From Actinomycetales bacterium Actino_02 (GTDB taxonomy: Bacteria > Actinomycetota > Actinomycetes > Propionibacteriales > Propionibacteriaceae): 64,000 nt of DNA. The notes under the pieces were generated by a model. The model was not told where the DNA came from. It searched no databases and was given only the letters and a program-made list of their open reading frames with translations. Made by a program: the position numbers and the translations under genes. The stretch lies in the NCBI GenBank assembly GCA_001603275.1, contig LUYM01000011.1, positions 1-64,000 of the forward strand, in the 5' to 3' direction. Shown piece by piece: positions 7,438 through 15,667 of the stretch (positions are counted from its first letter, which is position 1; each line of letters starts with the position of its first letter).

Positions 7438-8291
7438 TGAGCGAGTATGCACTGCGCCTCGACGGCGTCCGGGTGCAACGGGGGAGCTTTGAGCTGCAGG
7501 TCGATCTGGAGCTTCCCGAGGGCTACATCATGGGCTTGGTCGGCCCGAACGGAGCTGGCAAGACCACCACCATCCGGACGATCCTGGGCATGCTCACTCC
7601 TGCCTCGGGCACCGTTGAAGTACTCGGTCAGCGGCTACCGGCCGCCGCCGGGTTGCGCGAGCAGATCGGGGTGGTGCTGGATCAGGCCAGCCTGGTCGAG
7701 CAGTGGCGGCTGAGCCAGGTGGAGGCTGCGCTCGCGCCGTTCTATCGAGCCTGGGATCGCAACAGCTACGCCGATCTGCTGAAGAGATTTGGGCTCAGTG
7801 CGTCCGCGCGAGTGGGGGAGCTGTCCCGCGGCATGACCATGAAACTGCAGGTGGCGATCGCCCTGTCCCACGATGCCCGGCTGCTGGTGCTGGACGAGCC
7901 GACCTCCGGCCTGGACCCGGTGGCTCGCGATGAGCTCACCGGGATTCTGGGGGAGTTCCTGGTTTCGGAGCGACACAGCGTGCTGTTTTCGACGCACATC
8001 ACCTCCGACCTGGAGCAGGTGGCCGACCAGATCACCTTCCTGCACGAGGGACGAGTCTGGTTCAGTGGCGCCACCGACGAGCTGCGGGACGCCTACCGGC
8101 TGGTCCGCACCGGGCCGGACGGCATCGATCCGGCGATCATCGAGTGCCACGGGCTGCGCCGTAGCCCAACCACGGCCGAGGCGCTGGTGCCGTCCGCCGA
8201 GGTGGGGCTGCTCGGCTCGGGAGCCGTGGTGGAGCGGCCCAGCCTGGATCAGATCGTGGTGCACCTGGCCAGCAAGGAGGTTGTGGCATGA
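7437..8291 (+). CDS. ABC transporter ATP-binding protein (YtrB-like)
   Basis: 284 residues. GLVGPNGAGKTTTIRTILGML is Walker A with its context, GELSRGMTMKLQVAIALS the signature region, LLVLDEPTSGLDP Walker B, and FSTHITSDLEQVAD carries the switch histidine. The C-terminal 80 residues are a variable extension. It pairs with the ABC-2 permease that overlaps its stop by 4 nt and is preceded by the YtrA regulator. In characterised YtrA systems such operons respond to cell-wall-active compounds; the substrate here is unknown. Confidence 0.9.
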   Translation: MSEYALRLDGVRVQRGSFELQVDLELPEGYIMGLVGPNGAGKTTTIRTILGMLTPASGTVEVLGQRLPAAAGLREQIGVVLDQASLVEQWRLSQVEAALAPFYRAWDRNSYADLLKRFGLSASARVGELSRGMTMKLQVAIALSHDARLLVLDEPTSGLDPVARDELTGILGEFLVSERHSVLFSTHITSDLEQVADQITFLHEGRVWFSGATDELRDAYRLVRTGPDGIDPAIIECHGLRRSPTTAEALVPSAEVGLLGSGAVVERPSLDQIVVHLASKEVVA

Positions 8292-8965
8292 GCGGCATTG
8301 CGTTGTCGGAGGTGCGCGATGGTGGCCTGCAGGGGCTGAGTGCGGCGATGCGGCTCGACCTGTGGGTGCTTCGTCCCTATGTCCGGCAATTGGGGGCCTT
8401 CGTGGCGGCCATGCTGGTCTTCGGGTTCTTCACCGGCTGGGGGAGCAATGGGCTGATCATCGCGGCCATCTATGCCGCACCGCTGGCCAGCTACCCATTC
8501 GCGGCTTCGGAGAAGAGCCGGCTGGAGACCATGTACGCCTCGCTCCCGGTGGAGCGGCCGACCTTGATTCTCTCGCGATATCTGGTCACCACCGGCATCT
8601 GGGTCGGCCTGACCGCGGCATTCGCGGCCTTGGGCTTGATCGGTGGATTGGGTGGCCGCACCGATGATCCGCAGGCGTGGGCGATGCTGCTCCCGCTGGC
8701 AGCGCTGCTCTATGCAGTGCTGGTCGGCATCCAGCTGCCGGTGATGTACCGCTATGGCTACACCAGCTCGCGGCTGTTCGCCTATCTGCCGCTGCTCCTG
8801 GTGGCCGCGGTCATCGGGTTCGCCGGTGCGGTCTCGCCGAAGCTCCTCGAAGGCTTCTTCGTGGGCTGGTCGGCGTTGCCGTCCTGGTTCGGCTGGCTGG
8901 TGGCAGTCGGGCTTCTGGCAGCCTCCTACGCCGTCTCGGTCCGCACCGCCCGGCTGTCTGGCTGA
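8288..8965 (+). CDS. ABC-2 type permease of the YtrA operon
   Basis: 225 residues with about six hydrophobic helices. MRLDLWVLRPYVRQLGAF opens the protein before the first helix, and PFAASEKSRLETMYASLPVERPTLILSRYL is the conserved cytoplasmic loop of the ABC2_membrane_5 type. The ATG at 8288 overlaps the ATPase stop. It should form the membrane channel with that ATPase. Last gene of a three-gene operon; repeats follow it. Confidence 0.83.
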   Translation: MSGIALSEVRDGGLQGLSAAMRLDLWVLRPYVRQLGAFVAAMLVFGFFTGWGSNGLIIAAIYAAPLASYPFAASEKSRLETMYASLPVERPTLILSRYLVTTGIWVGLTAAFAALGLIGGLGGRTDDPQAWAMLLPLAALLYAVLVGIQLPVMYRYGYTSSRLFAYLPLLLVAAVIGFAGAVSPKLLEGFFVGWSALPSWFGWLVAVGLLAASYAVSVRTARLSG

Positions 8966-9000
8966 GCTCGTCCTCGAGCCCTTCGCCTCTCCTGCCCGTC

Positions 9001-9033
9001 CGGGACGAAAGGGGACGGTTCCTGTTACGTCCC
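9001..9033 (-). repeat. Dispersed palindromic repeat, long form (copy 1)
   Basis: Read on the minus strand this matches the two copies at 10876 and 10919 in all but about three of 32 positions, with core AGGAACCGTCCCC flanked by GGGAC and GTCCC. It opens the 383-bp gap 8966-9348, in which I see only this, the next two repeats and a promoter. Confidence 0.8.
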
Positions 9034-9045
9034 AGGTGGATGAGC

Positions 9046-9067
9046 GGGGACGGTTCCTTTTTCGTCC
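9046..9067 (+). repeat. Dispersed palindromic repeat, short form (copy 2)
   Basis: Starts GGGGACGGTTCC and ends TTTTTCGTCC; 22 nt. Confidence 0.8.
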
Positions 9068-9088
9068 AACCTTGTCCGCCGGTTTCGT

Positions 9089-9110
9089 GGGGACGGTTCC
9101 TTTTCCGTCC
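9089..9110 (+). repeat. Dispersed palindromic repeat, short form (copy 3)
   Basis: Starts GGGGACGGTTCC and ends TTTTCCGTCC; differs from copy 2 by one base. Confidence 0.8.
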
Positions 9111-9336
9111 ACCCGGGTGGGGGTGCATCGCTCCGGCCCTCAGCCGCTGTGGTGGGTCTGGTGCCCACCCGGACGGATCGTTCTCGGCCTCCGTGGTCGG
9201 GTGGGTTGTGTGGGTGCGGTGGGGCGCAGCTCGGGGTCAAGGGATACGGCTGTCGAATGATCCGTCCGGGCTGGCACCTTTGGCTGGACGGACGGGGGAG
9301 GGTGCTGAGGATTGGCCGCGGACGACGGCTCGGATC

Positions 9337-9342
9337 TAGGCT
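9337..9342 (+). promoter_or_regulatory. -10 box of the marC-like gene (leaderless)
   Basis: TAGGCT, 6 nt before the ATG at 9349. Confidence 0.55.
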
Positions 9343-9348
9343 GACGGG

Positions 9349-9957
9349 ATGGTCTTCGACCTCAATCTGTTTCTCACCACCGCGGTGACGCTGTTCGTCA
9401 TCGTCGACCCACCCGGTCTCCTGCCGGTGTTCCTGGGCCTCACCAACTCCTTCACCGTCGAGCAGCGCAGGCGCGCCGGCGACAAGGCGTCCGCCGTTGC
9501 GTTCGGCGTGATCGCCCTGTTCGCCCTGTTCGGACGGCAGATCCTGGACTACCTGCAGGTCTCGGTTCCGGCCATGCAGGTCTCCGGTGGCCTGTTGCTC
9601 CTGCTGATCGCGCTGGAGCTGCTGATGGGCCACGGCGAGGACCCGGTGCTGCACGACAATGTGAATGTGGCGATCGTGCCGCTGGGCACTCCGCTGATGG
9701 CCGGGCCCGGCGCGATTGCGGCCAGCATGCTGGCCGTGCAGAAGGCGCCGGGGCTGGCCGGCTACGTCACCGTCGGGCTGGCCTTGGTCGTGGTGATGTT
9801 CCTGGTCTGGCTGTTCCTGCGCTTCGCCGAGAAGATCCGGGCCGTGCTGCGCGAAGGCGGCACGGTGTTGGCCTCGCGGATCGCAGGTCTGCTGCTGAGT
9901 GCGATTGCCGCGCAGATGATGGCCGACGGCGTGTTCGGCTTCATCGCCGCTCACTGA
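9349..9957 (+). CDS. MarC-family (UPF0056) membrane protein
   Basis: 202 residues, six predicted membrane helices. Family features include TLFVIVDPPGLLPVFLGLT near the start, the QILDYLQVSVPAMQVSGGLLLLLIAL stretch and the central NVAIVPLGTPLMAGPGAIAA loop with the PL(G/A)xPxxAGPGxI pattern. MarC was once linked to multiple antibiotic resistance, but that role has been withdrawn and the function is unknown. No Shine-Dalgarno sequence; the start is set by the adjacent -10 box. Single-gene unit flanked by repeats on both sides. Confidence 0.88.
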   Translation: MVFDLNLFLTTAVTLFVIVDPPGLLPVFLGLTNSFTVEQRRRAGDKASAVAFGVIALFALFGRQILDYLQVSVPAMQVSGGLLLLLIALELLMGHGEDPVLHDNVNVAIVPLGTPLMAGPGAIAASMLAVQKAPGLAGYVTVGLALVVVMFLVWLFLRFAEKIRAVLREGGTVLASRIAGLLLSAIAAQMMADGVFGFIAAH

Positions 9958-9971
9958 GCTCGGCGACGGGC

Positions 9972-9993
9972 GGGGACGGTTCCATTACCGTCC
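9972..9993 (+). repeat. Dispersed palindromic repeat, short form (copy 4)
   Basis: GGGGACGGTTCC...ATTACCGTCC; exactly the reverse complement of copies 33250-33271 and 33293-33314. Confidence 0.85.
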
Positions 9994-10011
9994 ACCTCGT
10001 CGGTTCTCCAG

Positions 10012-10048
10012 CCCGCAGAAAAAGGGGACTGTCCCACTTTTCTGCGGG
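10012..10048. repeat. Hairpin-type dispersed repeat between convergent genes (copy 5)
   Basis: CCCGCAGAAAA (10012-10022) pairs with TTTTCTGCGGG (10038-10048), and the centre is GGGGAC/GTCCC. Sitting between the convergent MarC and DsbA-like genes, it could also end both transcripts. Confidence 0.8.
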
Positions 10049-10061
10049 GCCAGAGGCCCGC

Positions 10062-10766
10062 TCAGCAGCCGTCGATCCCGCAGGACGGGTTGTCCGAGGC
10101 GACCGCCAGCGTGATCAGCGGCTTCGGGTTGAGTTCGTTCCACACCTGCTCGATGGCCTCCGCGAAGGCCTCGACCGGCTGGGCGCCGGAGACCCCGTAC
10201 TTGTCGGCGAAGACGAAGGTCGGCACCGCCCGGATGCCGAGTCGTCCGGCCTGGACGATGTCGTCCTCGACCTCGGCGTCCACCTCTTCGGAGTCGAGTC
10301 CGCTCAGGTCGCTCAGTCCGACCGAGGCGGCCAGGTTGTGCAGCACGTCTTCGTCCCAGACCGATTTGCCGTCGGCGAAGTGGGCGGTGAACAACGCCTT
10401 CTTCAGCGCCCAAGTGGTGGCCCCGGACGGGTCGTGGCGCTCGGCCAGGTGCAGCAGCCGGTGCGCACGCCGCGAGTTGGCGACGGCGAGATCATCGAAG
10501 GCGAACGGCAGGCCGTCCGCAGTGCCCACGGCGGCGACCTGGTTCATCATGGCTGCTGCCCGAGAGACGTCCAGCCCCTTGCTGGCGGCCAGGTACTCGG
10601 CCTCGCTGCCGTCGAACGACTCGGGCAACGTCGGGTCCAGCTGGAACGAGCGCAGCCGAACACTCACCCGATCGCGGTGTTCGAAGCCGTCCAGGGCCTG
10701 CTGGAAGCGGTTGAGCCCGATGTAGCACCACGGGCAGGCGATATCTGACCAGATCTCGATCTTCAC
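10062..10766 (-). CDS. DsbA-family oxidoreductase (FrnE-like)
   Basis: 234 residues, cytoplasmic (no signal peptide). The N-terminus IEIWSDIACPWCYIGLNRF holds the CPWC redox pair characteristic of the FrnE branch. A helical insert follows, and the thioredoxin fold resumes with GIRAVPTFVFADKYGVSGAQP, including the cis-proline (VPTF). The tail ends NPSCGIDGC with two extra cysteines. FrnE-like proteins act as disulfide isomerases in oxidative stress, or as 2-hydroxychromene-isomerase relatives in polyketide clusters; the isolated context favours the former. GTG start at 10766. Confidence 0.85.
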   Translation of the reverse strand: MKIEIWSDIACPWCYIGLNRFQQALDGFEHRDRVSVRLRSFQLDPTLPESFDGSEAEYLAASKGLDVSRAAAMMNQVAAVGTADGLPFAFDDLAVANSRRAHRLLHLAERHDPSGATTWALKKALFTAHFADGKSVWDEDVLHNLAASVGLSDLSGLDSEEVDAEVEDDIVQAGRLGIRAVPTFVFADKYGVSGAQPVEAFAEAIEQVWNELNPKPLITLAVASDNPSCGIDGC

Positions 10767-10875
10767 GCCGACAGCAACACCTGAGGGTCACCAGGGATTC
10801 CCGGTGCGGCGGGCATTTCTCCCGATCTGCCTATGACGTCAGCGAGTCTCTATGGCCGCGCCTGGGTCGGTGGGT

Positions 10876-10907
10876 GGGACGTAACAGGAACCGTCCCCTT
10901 ATGTCCC
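10876..10907 (+). repeat. Dispersed palindromic repeat, long form (copy 6)
   Basis: 32 nt, identical to copy 7 which begins 43 nt later; contains AGGAACCGTCCCC. Confidence 0.88.
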
Positions 10908-10918
10908 GGGCAGCGAGT

Positions 10919-10950
10919 GGGACGTAACAGGAACCGTCCCCTTATGTCCC
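10919..10950 (+). repeat. Dispersed palindromic repeat, long form (copy 7)
   Basis: Identical to copy 6, separated by 11 nt: a tandem pair. Confidence 0.88.
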
Positions 10951-10952
10951 GG

Positions 10953-10988
10953 GGTGCCGTCCCCACCCCCTAGGACAGGGACGGCACC
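10953..10988 (-). terminator. Hairpin after the EF-G2 gene
   Basis: GGTGCCGTCCC (10953-10963) and GGGACGGCACC (10978-10988) form an 11-bp perfect stem with a 14-nt loop, 5 nt past the EF-G2 stop. There is no U-tract, so termination is likely but not certain. Confidence 0.6.
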
Positions 10989-10993
10989 GGTCG

Positions 10994-13072
10994 CTAGTTT
11001 GCCTTGGCGAACTTCTCGGTGAGGTTGGCCGGCAGCGCCTCGTAGCCGTGGAACTCACGGGTGAACGATCCCGAGCCGTGCGCGATGCCGCGCAGGTCGA
11101 TGGCGTAGCGGGCCAGCTCCAGCTGGGGCACCAGTGCACGGATGATCGCCTTGTGCCCCTCGGAGTCGGTGCCGAGCAGCTGTCCACGGCGTCCGGTGAG
11201 GTCGTTCATCACCGCGCCCAGGTACTCCTCGCCGACGGTCACCGTGACCAGATCCAGCGGCTCGAGCAGGGCCACCGTCTTGGCATTGGCGGCTTCCTTC
11301 AGGGCCAGCGAACCGGCCAGCTGGAAGGCCATGTCGGAGGAGTCGACCGAGTGCGACTTGCCGTCGAACAGGGTGACCCGGACGTCCACCATCGGGAAGC
11401 CGGCCAGCACGCCCTTCTCCAACTGGGTGCGGACGCCCTTCTCGACCGACGGAATGAACTGCCGCGGCACCGCCCCGCCGACCACCTTGTCGACGAACTC
11501 GAAGCCGCTCCCGCGGGGCAGCGGCTCGATCTCGAGATTGCAGACCGCGTACTGGCCGTGGCCGCCGGACTGCTTCACGTGCCGGCCGAGCGCGGTCACC
11601 TTGGTGGTGAAGGTCTCCCGCAGCGGGATCTTCAGGTCCTCCTGCTCGACCTTCACCCCGTAGCGGTCAACCAGCCGAGCCAGCAGGAGATCGGCGTGGG
11701 CCTGACCGGTCGTCCACAGCACCAGCTGATCGCTGCCACCACGATCCAGCCGGACCGTGGTGTCCTCGACCGCCAGCCGCTGCAGGGCACCGGACAGCTT
11801 GTCCTCGTCGTTGCGGGTGGCCGCCCGGATCGCCAGCGGCAGCAGCGGCTCGGGCAGCGCCCAGGGCTCGACCAGTGCCGGGTGGTCCTTGGCCGAAAGG
11901 GTGTCGCCGGTCTCGGCGGTGGTCAGCTTGGGCACCATCACGATCTCACCGGCGATCGCGGTGTTGCGTGGCTTCAGTTCGGCGCCGACCGCGGCCTGAA
12001 TCAGACCGATCCGCTCCTCGTTGTCGTGATCGGGGTGCGCATCATCAGCGGACGCATGGTGGCCACTGACGTGCACCAGTTCTTCTGCCTTCAGAGTTCC
12101 GGAGAAGATCCGGACCATCGACAACCTGCCGGCGAACGGGTCGGTGGTGGTACGAATCACCTGGGCCACCAGCGGAGCCGACGGATCGGTCGGCGGATTC
12201 GGCAGCTCGCCACCGGACGGGGTGGTGGCCGACGGGTTCGGATGCAGCGACGGGGTCGGGAAGCCGTGTTCGATCAGCCGCAGCAGCTCCTCGACACCCA
12301 CGCCGGTGTTGGAAGCCACCGGCAGCACCGGGTACAGGTTGGCGGTGGCGACGGCCTTGCGCAGGTCGTCCAGCAGGTACTCGGTGTCCAGCTCCTCACC
12401 GGACAGGTAGCGATCCATCAGGGAGTCGTCCTCTGCCTCCTGGATGATCGCCTCAATCAGCGGTCCGCGCCAGGTCTCGACGTGCGAGTCGTCGGAGGTG
12501 AGCTTGCGGTTGACCACCTCGCCGCCGGAGTAGTCGTGTTCCTCCAGGCTGAGCAGCCCGATGTTGCCGGCGATCACGCCGGGCGCCGACATTGTGGGCA
12601 CGTGGGTGGGCAGGACGCCCTCGCCGAACTTGGCCTGGGCTTCGGCCACCGAGGCGTCGAAGTCGGCATGCCCGGCGTCCAGCTTGGTCAGCGCGATGAT
12701 CCGGGGCAGGTTGGCCGCCGTGCACTCCTCCCATAGGGCCTGGGCAGCACCGTCGATGCCGTCGGCCGCGGAGATCACGAAGATGGCCGCATCGGCGGCC
12801 CGAATACCGGCCCGCAGCTCACCGACGAAGTCGGGGTGGCCCGGGGCGTCCAGCAGGTTCACCAGGACGTCCCCGGTGACCAGACTGGCCAGGTAGAGCT
12901 GAGCGGCGCGCTCGGCGTCCTCCTTCTCGCCGCGGTAGCCGACAAGGCGAGACTTGAGGAGTTGCTCGAAGAGTGAGGTCTTTCCCGATCCTGCGTTTCC
13001 GATCAGGACCACGTTGCGGACGTCATCGGGACTGGACACCTGCAGGGAGGCAGCGCTCATCTTTGAACTCAT
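10994..13072 (-). CDS. Elongation factor G-like protein EF-G2
   Basis: 692 residues with the EF-G domain order. The G domain has GNAGSGKTS (P-loop, about 25-33), NLLDAPGHPDFVGEL (G3) and ALTKLDAGH (G4). Domain II follows (QVIRTTTDPFAGRLSMVRIFSG), then domains III-V with KQSGGHGQYAVCNLEIEPL and VDSSDMAFQLAGSLAL. The switch-I RGITI found in translocating EF-G is absent: EDAERAAQLYLASLVTGDVLVNL runs straight into G3. This matches the actinobacterial paralogue (M. tuberculosis FusA2 type), which is not the main translocase and whose role is unclear. Monocistronic, upstream of a strong hairpin. Confidence 0.9.
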   Translation of the reverse strand: MSSKMSAASLQVSSPDDVRNVVLIGNAGSGKTSLFEQLLKSRLVGYRGEKEDAERAAQLYLASLVTGDVLVNLLDAPGHPDFVGELRAGIRAADAAIFVISAADGIDGAAQALWEECTAANLPRIIALTKLDAGHADFDASVAEAQAKFGEGVLPTHVPTMSAPGVIAGNIGLLSLEEHDYSGGEVVNRKLTSDDSHVETWRGPLIEAIIQEAEDDSLMDRYLSGEELDTEYLLDDLRKAVATANLYPVLPVASNTGVGVEELLRLIEHGFPTPSLHPNPSATTPSGGELPNPPTDPSAPLVAQVIRTTTDPFAGRLSMVRIFSGTLKAEELVHVSGHHASADDAHPDHDNEERIGLIQAAVGAELKPRNTAIAGEIVMVPKLTTAETGDTLSAKDHPALVEPWALPEPLLPLAIRAATRNDEDKLSGALQRLAVEDTTVRLDRGGSDQLVLWTTGQAHADLLLARLVDRYGVKVEQEDLKIPLRETFTTKVTALGRHVKQSGGHGQYAVCNLEIEPLPRGSGFEFVDKVVGGAVPRQFIPSVEKGVRTQLEKGVLAGFPMVDVRVTLFDGKSHSVDSSDMAFQLAGSLALKEAANAKTVALLEPLDLVTVTVGEEYLGAVMNDLTGRRGQLLGTDSEGHKAIIRALVPQLELARYAIDLRGIAHGSGSFTREFHGYEALPANLTEKFAKAN

Positions 13073-13136
13073 GGGGACTACCTAACTACTCGGTTTCAGC
13101 CCCCGCAAGCACTTTTCGGGAAAGCGATGGACGCCC

Positions 13137-14417
13137 TCAGCCGCGGGCCTCCATCGGCACGTAGCGGCGGGTCTGATGGCCGGTGTAGATCTGCTTGGGC
13201 CGGACGATCTTCTGCTCCGGGTCGGTGATGAACTCCTGATACTGAGCGGCCCAGCCCGACGTCCGGGGCACCGCGAACAGCACGGTGAACATCTCCGGCG
13301 GGAAGCCGAGGGCCTCGTAGATCAGGCCGGAGTAGAAGTCGACGTTCGGGTACAGCCGGCGGGAAACGAAGTAGTCGTCCTCCAGGCCGTGCTTCTCCAA
13401 CTCCAGCGCCACCCGCAGCAGCGGGTTCACCCCGGTCACCTCGAAGACGTCCTCGACGCTCTTCTTGATGATCTTGGCTCGCGGATCGTAGTTCTTGTAG
13501 ACCCGGTGGCCGAAGCCCATCATCCGGGTCTTGCCGGCCTTGACGCCCTCAATGAACTCCGGCACCCGATCGACGGTGCCGATCTCGCGCAGCATCTTCA
13601 AGACGGCCTCGTTCGCGCCGCCGTGCAGCGGCCCGTGCAGCGCGCCGATCCCGGCCGAGCAGGAAGTGAACAGGTCGTTGCCCGAGCTGGCCACCGAGCG
13701 CACCGCATTGGTCGAGCAGTTCTGCTCGTGGTCGGCATGCAGGATGAACAGCACTTCCATGGCCCGGATCAGCCGCGGGTCGGCGTGGTAGCGGCGCTCG
13801 TTCTGCTTGAACAGCATCTGCAGGAAGTTGTGGCAGTATCCGTAGGAGTCATCGGGGTTGATGTACGGCTTGGCCTTGCCCTTGCGATAGGCGAACGCGG
13901 CCAGGGTCGGCATCTTGGCCACCAGCCGGGTGATGTTCAGGTAGCGCGCCTCGGGGTCGTCGAAGTTCTGCGCGTCGGGGTAGAAGGAGAAGAAGGCCGC
14001 CACCGAGGCCATCAGGATGGTCATCGGATGCGCGTCATAAGGGAATCCGGCCAACACCGTCTTCAGCTTGTCCGGCAGCATCCGGTGCTCGGTGACCTGC
14101 AGTTCCCATTCGGCAAGCTGGGTGGCATTGGGCAGTTCGCCGTGCAGCAGCAGGTAGGCGACTTCCAGGTAGGTGGAGTGCTCGGCCAGTTCCGCGATCG
14201 GGTAGCCGCGGTACTCCAGGACGCCGGCTTCGCCGTCGATGTAGGTGATCGAGGAGTGGCAGACAGCCGTGTTGACGAAGCCCGGGTCGAAGGTGGCTAG
14301 CGGCTCACCGTCGACGACGATTTTGCGCAATTCGGGCGCCTTGATCGTGGCCTCCGTGATCGCCAGGTCAGCCTCGACGCCCGTGGCGGGGTACCGGATC
14401 TGGAGAGTGTGTGCCAT
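13137..14417 (-). CDS. gltA: Citrate synthase
   Basis: 426 residues, the type II (hexameric) bacterial length. Condenses oxaloacetate with acetyl-CoA at the entry to the TCA cycle. FDPGFVNTAVCHSSITYIDGE is the N-terminal signature. The catalytic histidines lie in GALHGPLHGGANEAVL and MGFGHRVYKNYDPR, and the aspartate in NVDFYSGLIYEALG. NCSTNAVRSVASSG is also conserved. Start at 14417 (MAHTLQIRY) has GGTGA at a good distance; the in-frame ATG 12 nt upstream has nothing. Gene order and isolation suggest separate control. Confidence 0.95.
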   Translation of the reverse strand: MAHTLQIRYPATGVEADLAITEATIKAPELRKIVVDGEPLATFDPGFVNTAVCHSSITYIDGEAGVLEYRGYPIAELAEHSTYLEVAYLLLHGELPNATQLAEWELQVTEHRMLPDKLKTVLAGFPYDAHPMTILMASVAAFFSFYPDAQNFDDPEARYLNITRLVAKMPTLAAFAYRKGKAKPYINPDDSYGYCHNFLQMLFKQNERRYHADPRLIRAMEVLFILHADHEQNCSTNAVRSVASSGNDLFTSCSAGIGALHGPLHGGANEAVLKMLREIGTVDRVPEFIEGVKAGKTRMMGFGHRVYKNYDPRAKIIKKSVEDVFEVTGVNPLLRVALELEKHGLEDDYFVSRRLYPNVDFYSGLIYEALGFPPEMFTVLFAVPRTSGWAAQYQEFITDPEQKIVRPKQIYTGHQTRRYVPMEARG

Positions 14418-14680
14418 GGGTTTCACCATATGAGGTATCCGTTACGGTCAGGTGTCATCTTGCTTCGATGCTGGATCCGGGGCACCATGCCTGGTACAGG
14501 CGGAACGGATGGGTCATCGCCGGAGTCGGCTCAGGCCGATGGGGCCACTGCGGCTCGCTCGGTTTTGACCCCCTCGATCGTCCAGGGTAGCCTTAGGCGC
14601 TGTTGCGCTGCGGTCTGCCTTCGCCGGTCGACCCCGCACGATACGAAGCGATACAACTTATGGAAGCAGGTCACAGACCC

Positions 14681-15124
14681 GTGTCTACGTACAGCCCCAA
14701 GCCTGGTGAGATCACCAGGGCCTGGCACGTGATTGATGCCGAGGATGTCGTCCTTGGCCGGCTGGCCGTCACCGCGGCGACCCTACTGCGCGGCAAGCAC
14801 AAGCCGCAGTTCGCCCCGCATGTTGACGCCGGCGATTTCGTGATCGTGATCAACGCTTCCAAGATCGCCCTGACTGGCAACAAGGCCAAGGACAAGCTCG
14901 CGATCCGGCACTCCGGACGTCCGGGCGGCCTGAAGTCGGTGCCCTACGGCGAACTGCTGGCCAATGACCCGCGCAAGGCTGTCGAGCGTGCGGTCTGGGG
15001 AATGCTCCCCAAGAACAAGCTCAGCCACCAGCTGATCAGCAAGCTCAAGGTCTACGCCGGCCCGGAGCACCCGCACGCTGCGCAGAAGCCGCAGCCGTAC
15101 CAGATCACCCAGATCGCTCAGTGA
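14681..15124 (+). CDS. rplM: 50S ribosomal protein L13
   Basis: 147 residues, the standard L13 length. [18 protein letters not shown] near the start, [24 protein letters not shown] in the middle and [28 protein letters not shown] near the end are all diagnostic. I chose the GTG at 14681 (protein [10 protein letters not shown]...), with GGAAGCAGG upstream; an in-frame ATG at 14660 would add seven residues and cannot be excluded. The 250-bp leader from 14430 carries a TAGCCT -10-like box at 14588 and no other signal I can name. First gene of rplM-rpsI-glmM. Confidence 0.96.
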   Translation: MSTYSPKPGEITRAWHVIDAEDVVLGRLAVTAATLLRGKHKPQFAPHVDAGDFVIVINASKIALTGNKAKDKLAIRHSGRPGGLKSVPYGELLANDPRKAVERAVWGMLPKNKLSHQLISKLKVYAGPEHPHAAQKPQPYQITQIAQ

Positions 15125-15138
15125 GCCAAGGAAACAAC

Positions 15139-15654
15139 GTGACCGAGACTGTCGAAGAGACTGCTGCCGACGAGGTCGTCCCCTTCGTTGAGGACGATCG
15201 TGAGATCGCTTACCGCGCCGAGGCTCAGGCCAGCGCCCCGCAGCCGGGTGGACGCCCGGCCGTGATCGCCGCTGCTGGCGCCACCGGTCGCCGCAAGGAG
15301 GCCATCGCGCGAGTTCGGATCGTCCCGGGTGACGGCAAGTTCTCGATCAACGGGCGCACGCTGGAGGACTACTTCCCCAACAAGCTGCACCAGCAGACCG
15401 TCAATGAGCCGCTGGTCACCGCCGGTGTCGTCGGCTCCTACGACGTGATCGCGACCATCGTCGGTGGCGGTGTCACCGGCCAGGCCGGTGCGCTGCGCCT
15501 GGGCGTGGCTCGTGCGCTGAACGCGGTCGACGCTGAGGCCAGCCGTCCGGCTCTGAAGAAGGCCGGTCTGCTCACTCGCGACGCGCGGGTCAAGGAGCGC
15601 AAGAAGGCTGGTCTGAAGAAGGCCCGCAAGGCTCCCCAGTACAGCAAGCGCTGA
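15139..15654 (+). CDS. rpsI: 30S ribosomal protein S9
   Basis: 171 residues: a 40-residue acidic actinobacterial N-terminal extension, then the S9 core with [46 protein letters not shown] and the basic tail ending RKAPQYSKR, which reaches the ribosomal P site. GTG at 15139 is preferred because AAGGA lies 7 nt before it; an earlier GTG at 15121 overlaps the rplM stop but has no such site. Co-transcribed with rplM. Confidence 0.95.
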   Translation: MTETVEETAADEVVPFVEDDREIAYRAEAQASAPQPGGRPAVIAAAGATGRRKEAIARVRIVPGDGKFSINGRTLEDYFPNKLHQQTVNEPLVTAGVVGSYDVIATIVGGGVTGQAGALRLGVARALNAVDAEASRPALKKAGLLTRDARVKERKKAGLKKARKAPQYSKR

Positions 15655-15667
15655 TCCTGGTCGGGCG

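Noticed and set aside
9001-10950. The repeated palindromes as a CRISPR array
   Set aside because: Copies are not evenly spaced, occur in both orientations across 30 kb, and no cas gene is present.
11048-12736. Long plus-strand open frame (562 codons) opposite EF-G2
   Set aside because: Protein is low-complexity Arg/Gly/His/Gln, the usual product of reading a GC-rich gene backwards; EF-G2 is certain.
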